Shown: piece after piece, positions 15,590 through 24,561 of the stretch | Layout of the letters: each line of letters opens with the position of its first letter | How positions within the stretch are numbered: position 1 is the stretch's first letter | Assembly (NCBI RefSeq): GCF_005925345.1 | Contig: NZ_SSHJ01000002.1 | Span: 335,405-399,404, forward strand | Reading direction: 5' to 3' | Source of the DNA: Pedobacter ureilyticus | GTDB lineage: Bacteria > Bacteroidota > Bacteroidia > Sphingobacteriales > Sphingobacteriaceae | DNA: 64,000 nucleotides | The notes under the pieces: generated by a model | Databases searched by the model: none | The model's input: the letters and a program-made list of their open reading frames with translations, nothing else | What the model was told of the DNA's origin: nothing | Position numbers and translations under genes: made by a program

Positions 15590-16450
15590 TTAATTTACGT
15601 TAGATCTAATATGGATATCACGTTGCGGAAACGGAATTTCAATGCCAGCGTTTTCTAAAGCTGCCTTACAATCGATAATCAGGTTTTCGTTCATTGCCCA
15701 AAAGTGCTCATTGTCTGTAGTAACCCTAACCGATAAATTAACCGCACTGTCTCCAAGCTCGGTTACCATAATTTGTGGTGCGGGTTCGGCATGGGCAAAT
15801 TCATTTTTCTTAATTACTTCACCAATAATGTCTTTTGCTTGCCTCAAATCAGCGCTGTAAGAAACGCCTATATTAAACCAAGTTCGGCGGGTGCCTTGTG
15901 CCGAAAAATTGGTAATGTTACTGTTTGATAAATTTCCATTAGGAACCACCACCACTTGGTTTTGGGGTGTTACAATTCTAGTGTTGAAAATATCAATTAC
16001 CGTAACGGTGCCAGCCACATCATTGCTTGAGGTAATAAAATCACCCACTCTAAACGGCTTTAAGGTTAAAATCAAAACTCCGCCAGCAAAATTAGACAGA
16101 GAGCCTTGTAATGCTAAACCAATGGCTAAACCAGCGGCACCAATAATGGCAATAAATGCTGAAGTTTGTATACCAAATTGGGTAGTAACGATAATAAAAA
16201 GCAGAATTTTAAGAGCCCAATCTATTAAGTTTCCTAAAAAACGACGTAGCGATATATCTACATCTTGTTTTTCAAATATTTTTTGGGTTAACTTCTTTAC
16301 CAATCTTATGATCCAAAGACCAACCACAAGGATTAAAATACCTGAAATGATAGAGGTGGCAATCTGGGGAGCTAATTCAATGGCTTTTGCAACCAACTTG
16401 TCCCAATTGTTGTCGAGGTTTTTGATGCTTAAATCTGGAGTGCTTTGCAT
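15590..16450 (-). CDS. Small-conductance mechanosensitive channel (MscS family)
   Basis: An inner-membrane tension-gated channel that releases solutes on hypo-osmotic shock. Its 286 residues are the length of a minimal three-helix MscS. There is a first membrane helix at about residues 30-52 (ATSIISGILILVVGLWIIRLV), a second near 73-95, and the pore helix with small residues GAAGLAIGLALQGSLSNFAGG. The cytoplasmic beta domain follows (RVGDFITSSNDVAGTVTVIDIFNTRI, PNGNLSNSNITNFS) and ends in FPQRDIHI. Convergent with no gene to its left; divergent from the oxidoreductase on its right. Confidence 0.93.
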   Translation of the reverse strand: MQSTPDLSIKNLDNNWDKLVAKAIELAPQIATSIISGILILVVGLWIIRLVKKLTQKIFEKQDVDISLRRFLGNLIDWALKILLFIIVTTQFGIQTSAFIAIIGAAGLAIGLALQGSLSNFAGGVLILTLKPFRVGDFITSSNDVAGTVTVIDIFNTRIVTPQNQVVVVPNGNLSNSNITNFSAQGTRRTWFNIGVSYSADLRQAKDIIGEVIKKNEFAHAEPAPQIMVTELGDSAVNLSVRVTTDNEHFWAMNENLIIDCKAALENAGIEIPFPQRDIHIRSNVN

Positions 16451-16619
16451 ATTCTAAAGTTTTAATATGATAATTTACGAAAGGATCTGCTGCAAAGGTA
16501 AGGTCTTATAATGGATAAGCCAAACCGACTACTAATCAGTCTTACATCCATATTTCATTTTTCTCAAAAACCGAAACAAAATTAAATCAATTTAGAATAA
16601 TTCAAAACAAATTGAAATG

Positions 16620-16627
16620 TATATTTG
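16620..16627 (+). promoter_or_regulatory. Candidate -7 box for the Gfo/Idh gene
   Basis: TATATTTG matches the Bacteroidota -7 consensus TAnnTTTG, 31 bases before the ATG at 16659. A clear -33 TTG at the usual spacing is not obvious, so this is a tentative call. Confidence 0.4.
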
Positions 16628-16658
16628 GTAATAAAAAACAATCTATAACCAAAATCTC

Positions 16659-18047
16659 ATGAACCGTAGAAATTTATTGAAGACACTTTCATTTGCCGCA
16701 GGAGCGTCAATAATTAGCACAGATGTACTGGCGAAAATTGGTGAACGGTCTTTTTTGTACAACATTCCAGATAATCCAGCGCATAAGCCCTTAACTAAGC
16801 CTGTTACTGCAATTACTATTGGCGCAGGAAACAGAGGAATGGTTTATGGAGGCTATGCAGCTAAATTTACTGATCAGATCAGGATTGTTGGGGTTGCCGA
16901 GCCTATCCCTTTTAGAAATGATAGGTACGCGAAAATTCATAATATTCCGGCAGATAATAGATTTAACACGTGGGAGGATGTTTTTAAACGACCCAAGTTC
17001 GCTGACGCGGTAATTATCTCTACTCCAGATGCTTTGCATTACGAACCCTGTATGAAAGCCTTAGCAATGGGCTACGATATCCTTTTAGAAAAACCCATTG
17101 CGCCAACCGAAAAAGAATGTAGAGATATTTTAAACTTAGCGAAGAAAAATAATCGCATTGTGGCGGTTTGTCACGTGTTGCGTTATGCACCTTACTTCGT
17201 GAAAATGAAAGAACTAATGGCGAAAGGCGCCATTGGCGAAGTGATTAGCGTACAGCATTTTGAACCTATAGAACATACGCACATGGCTCACTCTTATGTG
17301 CGTGGCAATTGGCATAATTCTAAAGCCACTACGCCAATTATCTTAGCTAAATCTTGTCATGATCTGGATATCATTAAGTGGGTAATTAACAAGCAAAGCC
17401 AAAAAATATCGGCCATGGGCGATTTAAAATGGTTTAAAGGGGCCAATGCGCCCGAGGGAAGTACGGCTCGTTGTACTGATGGCTGTAAGGTAGAGAGAGA
17501 GTGTCCTTACTCGGCAATTAAAGAATATGTAGATTTAAATAAACGCACCTCGGTTTTTGACGTTCCGAGTGGAACAAAGGATAGAAAAGCATTTATTGCA
17601 GAAAAATTAAAGACCACCAACTACGGGCGTTGCGTGTACCGTATGGAGAACGACCAGCCAGATCATTATATCACTAACATCCAGTTTGCAGATAGTGTAA
17701 CGGCAAGCTTCTCTATGGAAGCCTTTACCTCTTATCACGGCCGTAGAACCCGGGTAATGGGCTCAATGGGCGATTTGGTTGGCGATATGACAGAACTGGT
17801 ACACAACGATTTTAGAACTACAAAAGAAACCAAGTTTATACCGAAGGCAGAAGATGTAGAAGAATATAAAAATAGCGGTCACGGTGGTGGCGATTGGCTT
17901 TTAGTTCGAGATTTTGTTCAGGCAGTAGCACAGAAAAATCCCGCTTTGCTTACTTCTACCATTGATGATTCGATAGAAAGCCATGTGATGGGATTTATGG
18001 CCGAAGAAAGCCGTAAGAAAAGCAAGGTAATGGATATTAAGATGTAA
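16659..18047 (+). CDS. Exported Gfo/Idh/MocA family oxidoreductase
   Basis: A 462-residue NAD(P)-dependent sugar or inositol dehydrogenase-type protein. The N-terminus has a twin-arginine-like signal (NRRNLLKTLSFAAGASI), suggesting export with bound cofactor. The Rossmann motif is ITIGAGNRGMVYGGY, and the family segment EKPIAPTEKEC lies near residue 143. A Cys-rich stretch (CTDGCKVERECPY) is typical of the exported subgroup. The substrate is unknown. It reads away from mscS, and a strong terminator follows at 18127. Confidence 0.9.
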   Translation: MNRRNLLKTLSFAAGASIISTDVLAKIGERSFLYNIPDNPAHKPLTKPVTAITIGAGNRGMVYGGYAAKFTDQIRIVGVAEPIPFRNDRYAKIHNIPADNRFNTWEDVFKRPKFADAVIISTPDALHYEPCMKALAMGYDILLEKPIAPTEKECRDILNLAKKNNRIVAVCHVLRYAPYFVKMKELMAKGAIGEVISVQHFEPIEHTHMAHSYVRGNWHNSKATTPIILAKSCHDLDIIKWVINKQSQKISAMGDLKWFKGANAPEGSTARCTDGCKVERECPYSAIKEYVDLNKRTSVFDVPSGTKDRKAFIAEKLKTTNYGRCVYRMENDQPDHYITNIQFADSVTASFSMEAFTSYHGRRTRVMGSMGDLVGDMTELVHNDFRTTKETKFIPKAEDVEEYKNSGHGGGDWLLVRDFVQAVAQKNPALLTSTIDDSIESHVMGFMAEESRKKSKVMDIKM

Positions 18048-18126
18048 ACATTGGGCCGTCGTTGCGAGTTTACCAAGCTAATCTTTTCACGATTGCTTTG
18101 TTCCCCGTAAGGACGAGAATAGAAAT

Positions 18127-18164
18127 AAAAAAATCCAGCTAGGCTGCCTAACTGGATTTTTTTA
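18127..18164. terminator. Bidirectional intrinsic terminator
   Basis: AAATCCAGCTAGG-ctg-CCTAACTGGATTT with A-tract on one side and T-tract on the other, one G-T wobble in the stem. It lies between the convergent oxidoreductase (stop 18047) and coiled-coil gene (stop 18180) and can serve both. Confidence 0.88.
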
Positions 18165-18179
18165 TTTGTTGCTTTTGCG

Positions 18180-19091
18180 CTATCTAAGCACTATCTCCGA
18201 TTTCCCCATCAAGAACCCATCGGCATACAAAAAAATGCCGTAAGTGCCTTTAATGAAAGCCCTAGGGTTAATCCAGTCTATCTTATAAGAGGTGCCGTCG
18301 TTGTTGTAAGAAATTTCTATGGCTCTACTATACTGCATTTGCTGGCCATCTGCTTCAAACATATTATTTTCGTCTGCAATTAAGTTTCCAGCCGGATCAA
18401 TTACCCTCAAAAAGATTTTGTGATAAGTCTTTTCTGCTAAATCGTTAGGTGCAATGCCAAAATCAACGGTAAGTTTATTGGTAGCACTAGCTTTAGTTAC
18501 TACTGAAGTCTTGCCATTATCTTTTACTCTAAATGCACTTACGCTAATATTAGCTGCTTTTAAAGATGAACCTACTTTTACCTTTCTATTCAGCGCCCTG
18601 TTTTCCCTAATCAGGTTTTCTCTTTGTGCGTTGTAATCGTTAATGTTGGTTTTTAAACTATCTCGCTCTGTTTTAAGTGAGGAGTTTTCTTGTTCTAAAA
18701 TCGCAATTTGATTGTTGTAGCTTTTTACAAAGTCTTTAAGCGTATTGATCTGTTTGTGGGCTTCGTCTAACTCTTGTTGGGTAAGTTCGCCTTTTTTGAG
18801 TGCTAACTTAAGCTCCGCAATTTTTTCTCGAGCCAGTTTTTGTTCTTCTATTAACCTGTCGTTTAAAGTAATATTTAGCAAGTTAACTCGGTCAAGTTCT
18901 ACTTCTATTTTCTCTACTTCTAATTTTAAACGATCTTTTTCTGTGTTGATGGTAACAAATCTGCTGCTTTGCTGTTTGTCTTTGAAATATAGGTAGCCGT
19001 TGATACCCAATAACGCTATAATTACGATAATAAGGAAGTAGACTTTATTACGATCTACCTTGTTATCTATCGACTTTTCTTGTGTCTGCAT
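18180..19091 (-). CDS. Membrane-anchored coiled-coil protein, unknown function
   Basis: A 303-residue protein I do not recognise by name. A short basic N-terminus leads into one membrane helix (residues about 16-34, VYFLIIVIIALLGINGYLYF). Residues about 45-170 form a heptad-rich coiled coil (repeated E-K-L-x2-E patterns), and the last 120 residues look like a beta-sandwich (LTVDFGIAPNDLAE, KIFLRVIDPAGNLIADE). This resembles inner-membrane proteins with a periplasmic coiled-coil stalk and a globular tip. Transcribed divergently from the glycosidase at 19241. Confidence 0.75.
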   Translation of the reverse strand: MQTQEKSIDNKVDRNKVYFLIIVIIALLGINGYLYFKDKQQSSRFVTINTEKDRLKLEVEKIEVELDRVNLLNITLNDRLIEEQKLAREKIAELKLALKKGELTQQELDEAHKQINTLKDFVKSYNNQIAILEQENSSLKTERDSLKTNINDYNAQRENLIRENRALNRKVKVGSSLKAANISVSAFRVKDNGKTSVVTKASATNKLTVDFGIAPNDLAEKTYHKIFLRVIDPAGNLIADENNMFEADGQQMQYSRAIEISYNNDGTSYKIDWINPRAFIKGTYGIFLYADGFLMGKSEIVLR

Positions 19092-19240
19092 TGCTTTTTT
19101 CTGTTGCCAAAGTAATTTTTATCGCGTTAATCGGACCGCTAACTTAACAAAAAAACAAAAAAGTATAAAAATAATGTCACTTTTGTATGCTAAAGTTAAA
19201 AAGTAACGTTAACAATCTAGCTATTATCAAATTAATCAAG

Positions 19241-20797
19241 ATGCCCAATTCTCCGTTAAAGTACAACCTTTTTTACGCTCTTTTGCTTACTATATTTTGT
19301 GCCTCAACTTTAAACGCCCAACAGGAGGTAAAAATTGCGCCGAAGCGAGAATTTCGTGGTGTTTGGGTGGCCAGTGTAGCCAACATAGATTGGCCCTCTA
19401 GGCAGGGTTTAACCGTAGACCAGCAAAAGCGAGAGCTTATAGCTATTTTAGACCAACATAAAAAGACCGGACTAAATGCAATTATCTTACAAATAAGGCC
19501 TACTGCCGATGCTCTCTACGCAAAATCTAGGGAGCCTTGGAGCCATTGGTTAATGGGAAAGCAGGGCTTGGCACCAGCAGCAGGCTATGATCCGTTAGCG
19601 TTTGCAATAAGAGAATGTCATGAAAGAGGAATGGAGCTACACGCCTGGTTTAATCCTTACAGGGCTACGATGTCTGCCAATGCGGTAACCCATCAAGATC
19701 ATATTACTAAGCAAAGGCCAGAACTTTTTTATCGTTACGGCGGTCAGCTGCTTTTCGACCCAGGCATTCCAGAAAACAGAGCATATATTACCCAAGTTAT
19801 ATTAGATGTGGTTAAAGGTTACGATATCGATGGGGTACATTTTGATGACTATTTTTACCCGTACCGCATAGCCGGACAAACGATTAAAGACAGTGCAACT
19901 TTTGAAAAATATGGCAATGGCTTTACCAAAATTGATGATTGGAGAAGAAACAATGTAGATTTATTGGTAAAGATGGTAAACGACAGTGTGCATCATTACA
20001 AAAAGCACGTTAAGTTTGGCATTAGTCCTTTCGGGATTTGGAGAAACTTTAGGGAAGACACCTTGGGTTCTAAAACCAATGGCTTATCTAACTACGGAGA
20101 GCTTTATGCCGATTCTAGAAAATGGATTAAAGAGGGATGGGTAGATTATATCAATCCGCAAATTTACTTCTCTTTTTCTCGTGCTGCGGCACCATTTCAG
20201 GTTTTGTTAGATTGGTGGGATAAAAATACCTACGGCAGGCATTTGTATATTGGCCAAGCGGCTTATCTTATCCATAATGGTAAAACAAAGCGAGAAGCGG
20301 CTTGGGCAAAACCTAACGAAATCCCCAATCAGATAAGGGCCATTAGAGCCAATAACAGAGTGCAGGGCAGCGTCTATTTTAGCTCTAAATCTTTATCAAC
20401 TGTAGCTAAAGGTTTAGCAGATTCCTTAAGGAATGATTTTTATAAATACCCTGCATTACCCCCGTTGATGCCGTGGATAGATGACATAGTGCCAAATAAG
20501 CCTCAAAATTTAACAGCTGAAGCCACAGCAGACGGGATACAGTTAAAGTGGACAAAGCCCCTAAAAGCTACAGATGGCGAGACAGCTTCGGGTTATGTGG
20601 TGTATAGGTTTGCGGAAGGCGAAAAAATTGACATACTGGATGCCAAAAATATAGTAAAGATTGTTTTTTTAGACTATCCATTTTTCTTAGACACCAATGC
20701 TGAAAAAGGAAAACGTTACAGCTATCTCGTTACTGCTTTAGATAGAATTAAGAACGAAAGTGAGGCTAGTGGCCCGGTTGGGGTAGAAACGAAGTAG
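19241..20797 (+). CDS. Family 10-like glycosyl hydrolase (GHL10/DigH type) with FnIII domain
   Basis: A secreted 518-residue protein. I use ATG 19241 because a normal signal peptide follows (PLKYNLFYALLLTIFCASTLNAQ); an earlier ATG at 19187 would put 18 residues in front. The GHL10 TIM-barrel begins at KREFRGVWVASVANIDWP, with ELHAWFNPYR, DGVHFDDYFYPY (acidic active-site strand) and KFGISPFGIW. The C-terminal ~95 residues are a fibronectin III-like module (NLTAEATADGIQLKW). A characterised relative, E. coli DigH, cuts peptide-free peptidoglycan glycans; a similar role here is inferred. Confidence 0.9.
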   Translation: MPNSPLKYNLFYALLLTIFCASTLNAQQEVKIAPKREFRGVWVASVANIDWPSRQGLTVDQQKRELIAILDQHKKTGLNAIILQIRPTADALYAKSREPWSHWLMGKQGLAPAAGYDPLAFAIRECHERGMELHAWFNPYRATMSANAVTHQDHITKQRPELFYRYGGQLLFDPGIPENRAYITQVILDVVKGYDIDGVHFDDYFYPYRIAGQTIKDSATFEKYGNGFTKIDDWRRNNVDLLVKMVNDSVHHYKKHVKFGISPFGIWRNFREDTLGSKTNGLSNYGELYADSRKWIKEGWVDYINPQIYFSFSRAAAPFQVLLDWWDKNTYGRHLYIGQAAYLIHNGKTKREAAWAKPNEIPNQIRAIRANNRVQGSVYFSSKSLSTVAKGLADSLRNDFYKYPALPPLMPWIDDIVPNKPQNLTAEATADGIQLKWTKPLKATDGETASGYVVYRFAEGEKIDILDAKNIVKIVFLDYPFFLDTNAEKGKRYSYLVTALDRIKNESEASGPVGVETK

Positions 20798-20817
20798 ATT
20801 TGGCTATAGACCAACAA

Positions 20818-20918
20818 AGACTTACGAAGTTTAACTTTAGCCTCTGTTTCTTGTAAGGTTAAGTTAAGGATACCGGTAATTGGCACCGTTTACCCCTGTT
20901 TTGAAACTTCGTAAGTCT
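20818..20918. repeat. Inverted repeat AGACTTACGAAGTTT
   Basis: 15-bp perfect arms at 20818-20832 and 20904-20918 enclose a 71-nt loop between two converging genes. The same ACTTACGAAGTTT core forms a tight palindrome at 56733-56765. Confidence 0.75.
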
Positions 20919-20942
20919 AGTTAGATTAAATTTTGATTGCGT

Positions 20943-21470
20943 TTAATAACTATAGCTAACGCCCTTTTTAATAGACTGTACTTGCCCAAAGCCTCCACCG
21001 GTAGCACTTTTGCGATCTATGTCTTTATCTGACGTCATTAAAACAAAAGGACATTTATTGGCAGCGGCTTCTTTTTTTAGTTTTTCTAAGGATTTTCTGT
21101 CGCTACCACCCGCCGTTCTGTAATTGATAAAAGAGGTTTTTCCTTTAATCTCTGCTACTCTTTTTAGTCCAGATACTTCTTCAAGGTTTTCAATGATCAG
21201 TACTTTTTCCCAGTCGGCTTCGCCATTTACTTCTACTTTAGGTGTAATTTCTTGTTCTCTACCACTTTTACCATAGGTAATGTTGGCCACAGCAAATTTT
21301 CCAAAGGTTTGTTCGGCATCCTCTCCGTCGTAAGTGTAAATAACCGTGTGTTCAGTAACCTTTATTACCTTTCCGGTAATGGTTTTGCCGTTGTGTAATA
21401 AAATTTTGTCTGATTGTGCATTTACTACAAAAGGAATTGCCAAGAGTATGGCAACGATTAATTTTTTCAT
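20943..21470 (-). CDS. Secreted protein of unknown function
   Basis: A 175-residue exported protein: signal peptide MKKLIVAILLAIPFVVNAQ, then a small beta-rich segment (KILLHNGKTITGKVIKVTEHTVIYTY) reminiscent of short SH3-like modules found in Bacteroidota secreted proteins. A central KSLEKLKKEAAANKCPFVLMTSDKD region follows. I do not recognise a named family. It stands downstream of the M16 peptidase on the same strand but is separated from it by a terminator, so it is probably its own unit. Confidence 0.75.
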   Translation of the reverse strand: MKKLIVAILLAIPFVVNAQSDKILLHNGKTITGKVIKVTEHTVIYTYDGEDAEQTFGKFAVANITYGKSGREQEITPKVEVNGEADWEKVLIIENLEEVSGLKRVAEIKGKTSFINYRTAGGSDRKSLEKLKKEAAANKCPFVLMTSDKDIDRKSATGGGFGQVQSIKKGVSYSY

Positions 21471-21536
21471 TTGATCTCGTTTTAGATTTTGGAGCGAAAA
21501 TATTGTATAACTTCAACTTTATCAATTATTTGTTAA

Positions 21537-21572
21537 AAAAAAAGAGGATGCTTTGTTAAACATCCTCTTTAA
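21537..21572 (-). terminator. Intrinsic terminator of the M16 peptidase gene
   Basis: AAAGAGGATG-ctttgttaaa-CATCCTCTTT, followed on the minus strand by a run of eight or more T. It starts about 20 bases beyond the M16 stop codon. Confidence 0.88.
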
Positions 21573-21590
21573 AAATGGTACGTTAAATCA

Positions 21591-24446
21591 CTAATTCTCT
21601 GGTAATAGCACCAAGCGAATATAATTATCGCCATTTAAGTACTTTTTAGCAGCAGTTTTTGTGGCGTCAACAGTTACTCCGTTAATGCGTGAAGTATTGT
21701 CTAACACTTGCTCTACGTTGTCATTATATTTTAGTCGGTTAGTTAAGTAAGCTAACCAATAACCATTTTCGCGAAGACTTAATTCTACTTGTCTTAACTC
21801 TTCAGATTTGAATTTTTGCAAGTCTTCTGCGGTTACGCCATTGTTTTTAAAGTTGTTCACTTCTTCCAAGGCGGCATTAATTAATTTCTCTACGTTAGCT
21901 TTAGCACAGTTAAACGAAATGGTAAAATAATAGTGAGCCGCTGGGTTTTTTTGTACGCTTAGCGAAACACCTGGGCTATAAACACCGCTTTCTTTCTCAC
22001 GCAAACGCTCGGTGATTTTGATATCCAATGCGGCCTTTAATGCATCTAGCATCACGTTGTTTTCTGCACTATAAGTGTAATCATCATGAAAAACTAATTG
22101 AACAGAAACCTTGTCTTCTAAACCTTTTTTAACTGTTTTACTTACTTTACCTTTTGGAGGATTAACACCATTGTCTACAAAGTTTTCGTTTCTATTTAGA
22201 GAAGGTAGGCTTGCAAGATAGGTTGTAATTAAAGGTTTGATTTGCTCTACATCAAAATTACCTACGAAAACAAAGGTTTGTCCGCTGGCATCAGCAAAAC
22301 GATCTTTGTAGAAAGCATAAGCTTTGTCGATGTTGATTTTGTCGATATCAGCTAGGGTAGTTGGCATCCCACGTTTGTGGTAATTGGCCATTACAGCTTG
22401 TACAGTATCTGCAAATACACTGCTAGGGTTACTACCTTTGTTAGCTGTAATTACTTTAAAATCGCTGATGTTTTTATTAAAAATCTCTACATCTTTACGA
22501 GGGTTGGTTGCACGGGCATAAATCAATTGGAATGCTGTTTCTAAATCTTTAGGAGAAGCATTTCCAGAAAAACCTTGGTATAAATCGTCTATATAGGCAC
22601 CTACGGCAGCGTTTTTGCCGGCCAAGTATTTAGATAACTGCGTTGGATTATAATCTCCCACACCGCTTTGCGCAATTAAATTGGCATTTTCTGCAGAAAG
22701 AAAATCATCATTGCTAGCTAAAGAAGCCCCACCTTTGGCAAACGATGTGAAGATCACTTGGTCATTTTTAAAATCGGTAGGCTTTAACACCACTTTAACA
22801 CCATTGCTCAAAGTTAGTGTGGTAATACCAATTTTATCATTTTTGGTTTCGTTAACAATGGTGCCAGCTTTTGGAGCCTGAGCTATCAGTGGTTTGTTTA
22901 CTGCGTTGTCTACATACGGCGTTACCCCGTTGCCAGCATTTTTTAACGCAGCAATTAACGATGCTTCTTGAGGTAAATTAGCTTTCTCTTTTTCTGGCGC
23001 CTGTACTACCAATATTTGATTGTTTTTGGTTACCATTGCTTTAGCAGCGGCATTAACGTCGGCTAAAGAGATGCTTTGTAATAACTTCTTGTTCAGCTCA
23101 TAACTGTACTCCTCAGATGGAATTGCCGAGCCGATTAAGAAGTTATTTAAATATTGTTGTACGTAAGCACTAGATTTGGTTTTGTCTTTTTCTTTGAACT
23201 GCTTCTCGTTGCTAGCTTCCATTTTTTTCTTTACGGTTTCTAGCTCGCCAGCGGTAAAGCCAAATTTAGCCATACGCTCGTTTTCTGCTACAGCCGCAAC
23301 CAAAGCTTTTTCGAGCTCGGCACCTGTTTTGGCTACTGCAACGGTTTGTAGGGCGTTCATGTCCCAAATCATTCCGCCTTGGTATGGGCCATAACTACTT
23401 TGAGCAAACAAAAACGGCGCATTGCCTTTCTGCATAATTTCTGCAATACGAGCTGCCAACATATTGTTAACCATGTTTTGCGCTATTTGCGTTTTATAAT
23501 CAGCCTCTGTTTTTACTGGGCCTTGTTTCTGTTTGTAAATCAATTGGGCCACATTATAAGGTTGCTCTGGGTCTGTAGCAATTTTAACCAATGGCTGTAC
23601 ATTATCTGGAATGCTATAATACGTTCTAGCTTTTTCATTAGCAGGATTTTTCAACTCAGAAAAGTTAGCAATAATCAGCTTTTCTACTTCGTTTACATCA
23701 AAATCGCCAACAGCAATTACTGTTTGTAGGTTAGGGCGGTACCAGTCTTTGTAAAAGTTACGAATCTTATCGTGCGTAAATTTCTGCAATAAATCTACAT
23801 CTCCAATAGGGATACGTTTAGCATAACGCGAATCGCCTAGTAAGAAAGGCAGCAATTGTTTGCTTATTCGTTGTTGAGCGTTTTTACCACGCTGGCGGTC
23901 TTCTTCTATAATTACACCACGCTCGTTGTCAATCTCTTTGCCATCCATGGTTACTTTACCTGCCCAGTTAGCCAAGATTTTGAAGCCTGTTTTAAAGACT
24001 TCGGCACTATCTGTTGGGATTGGTAATTGGTATACCGTTTGGTTAAAGCCGGTGTAAGCATTTAAGTCTGCCCCAAAGCGTACGCCTGCTTTTTGCAAGT
24101 AATTAATGATTTCGTTTTTAGGAAAGTCTTTAGTGCCGTTAAAGGCCATGTGCTCGGTAAAGTGCGCCAAGCCCAATTGTTCTTCGTTTTCCATTAACGA
24201 ACCAATTTTGTTGCCCAAGTAAAGCTCGGCCCTATTTTTTGGTTCTACGTTTTTTCTAATGTAGTACACCAATCCGTTAGGTAGTTTGCCAATTTTAACA
24301 TTGGGATCGATAGGTAGTGCTGGGCTAGTGGCGGGTTTTGTCACTGTTTTAACAGCCTTAGCTGGAGCTTTTTTCTGCGCCATTGCTGGTTGTGCCAACA
24401 CTAGGGAGAGGGCGCCAACAGCAAGTAAATGCAAATTTTTCTTCAT
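21591..24446 (-). CDS. Secreted M16 zinc metallopeptidase, double-domain
   Basis: A 951-residue pitrilysin/insulinase-family peptidase with a signal peptide (residues 1-24, ending QPAMAQ). The inverted zinc motif H-F-T-E-H is at residues 95-99, with the third ligand Glu probably in ERGVIIEEDRQ near 178. A second, inactive M16 half begins around residue 540 (ITTLTLSNGVKVVLKPT) and lacks the motif, as is normal for the family. It probably degrades peptides in the periplasm or at the outer membrane. It has its own promoter (24485) and terminator. Confidence 0.93.
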   Translation of the reverse strand: MKKNLHLLAVGALSLVLAQPAMAQKKAPAKAVKTVTKPATSPALPIDPNVKIGKLPNGLVYYIRKNVEPKNRAELYLGNKIGSLMENEEQLGLAHFTEHMAFNGTKDFPKNEIINYLQKAGVRFGADLNAYTGFNQTVYQLPIPTDSAEVFKTGFKILANWAGKVTMDGKEIDNERGVIIEEDRQRGKNAQQRISKQLLPFLLGDSRYAKRIPIGDVDLLQKFTHDKIRNFYKDWYRPNLQTVIAVGDFDVNEVEKLIIANFSELKNPANEKARTYYSIPDNVQPLVKIATDPEQPYNVAQLIYKQKQGPVKTEADYKTQIAQNMVNNMLAARIAEIMQKGNAPFLFAQSSYGPYQGGMIWDMNALQTVAVAKTGAELEKALVAAVAENERMAKFGFTAGELETVKKKMEASNEKQFKEKDKTKSSAYVQQYLNNFLIGSAIPSEEYSYELNKKLLQSISLADVNAAAKAMVTKNNQILVVQAPEKEKANLPQEASLIAALKNAGNGVTPYVDNAVNKPLIAQAPKAGTIVNETKNDKIGITTLTLSNGVKVVLKPTDFKNDQVIFTSFAKGGASLASNDDFLSAENANLIAQSGVGDYNPTQLSKYLAGKNAAVGAYIDDLYQGFSGNASPKDLETAFQLIYARATNPRKDVEIFNKNISDFKVITANKGSNPSSVFADTVQAVMANYHKRGMPTTLADIDKINIDKAYAFYKDRFADASGQTFVFVGNFDVEQIKPLITTYLASLPSLNRNENFVDNGVNPPKGKVSKTVKKGLEDKVSVQLVFHDDYTYSAENNVMLDALKAALDIKITERLREKESGVYSPGVSLSVQKNPAAHYYFTISFNCAKANVEKLINAALEEVNNFKNNGVTAEDLQKFKSEELRQVELSLRENGYWLAYLTNRLKYNDNVEQVLDNTSRINGVTVDATKTAAKKYLNGDNYIRLVLLPEN

Positions 24447-24484
24447 TTTATAAATTTAGTTAGGGGTAAATGTTGTGTTTTAGA

Positions 24485-24492
24485 CAAAGATA
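24485..24492 (-). promoter_or_regulatory. -7 box of the M16 peptidase gene
   Basis: TATCTTTG on the minus strand, an exact match to TAnnTTTG, 38 bases before the ATG at 24446. The nearest upstream TTG is closer than the usual 19-20 bp, so the -33 box is uncertain. Confidence 0.55.
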
Positions 24493-24561
24493 ATGGTTTA
24501 AAGTTACAAGCAGATTTTCGTTCTTTGTCGTTCGTTTTTAGTCTTCGGTTCTTAATCTTAA

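Noticed and set aside
23379-23729. 116-residue plus-strand ORF opposite the M16 gene
   Set aside because: It lies fully antisense to a long conserved gene and has no conserved motif.
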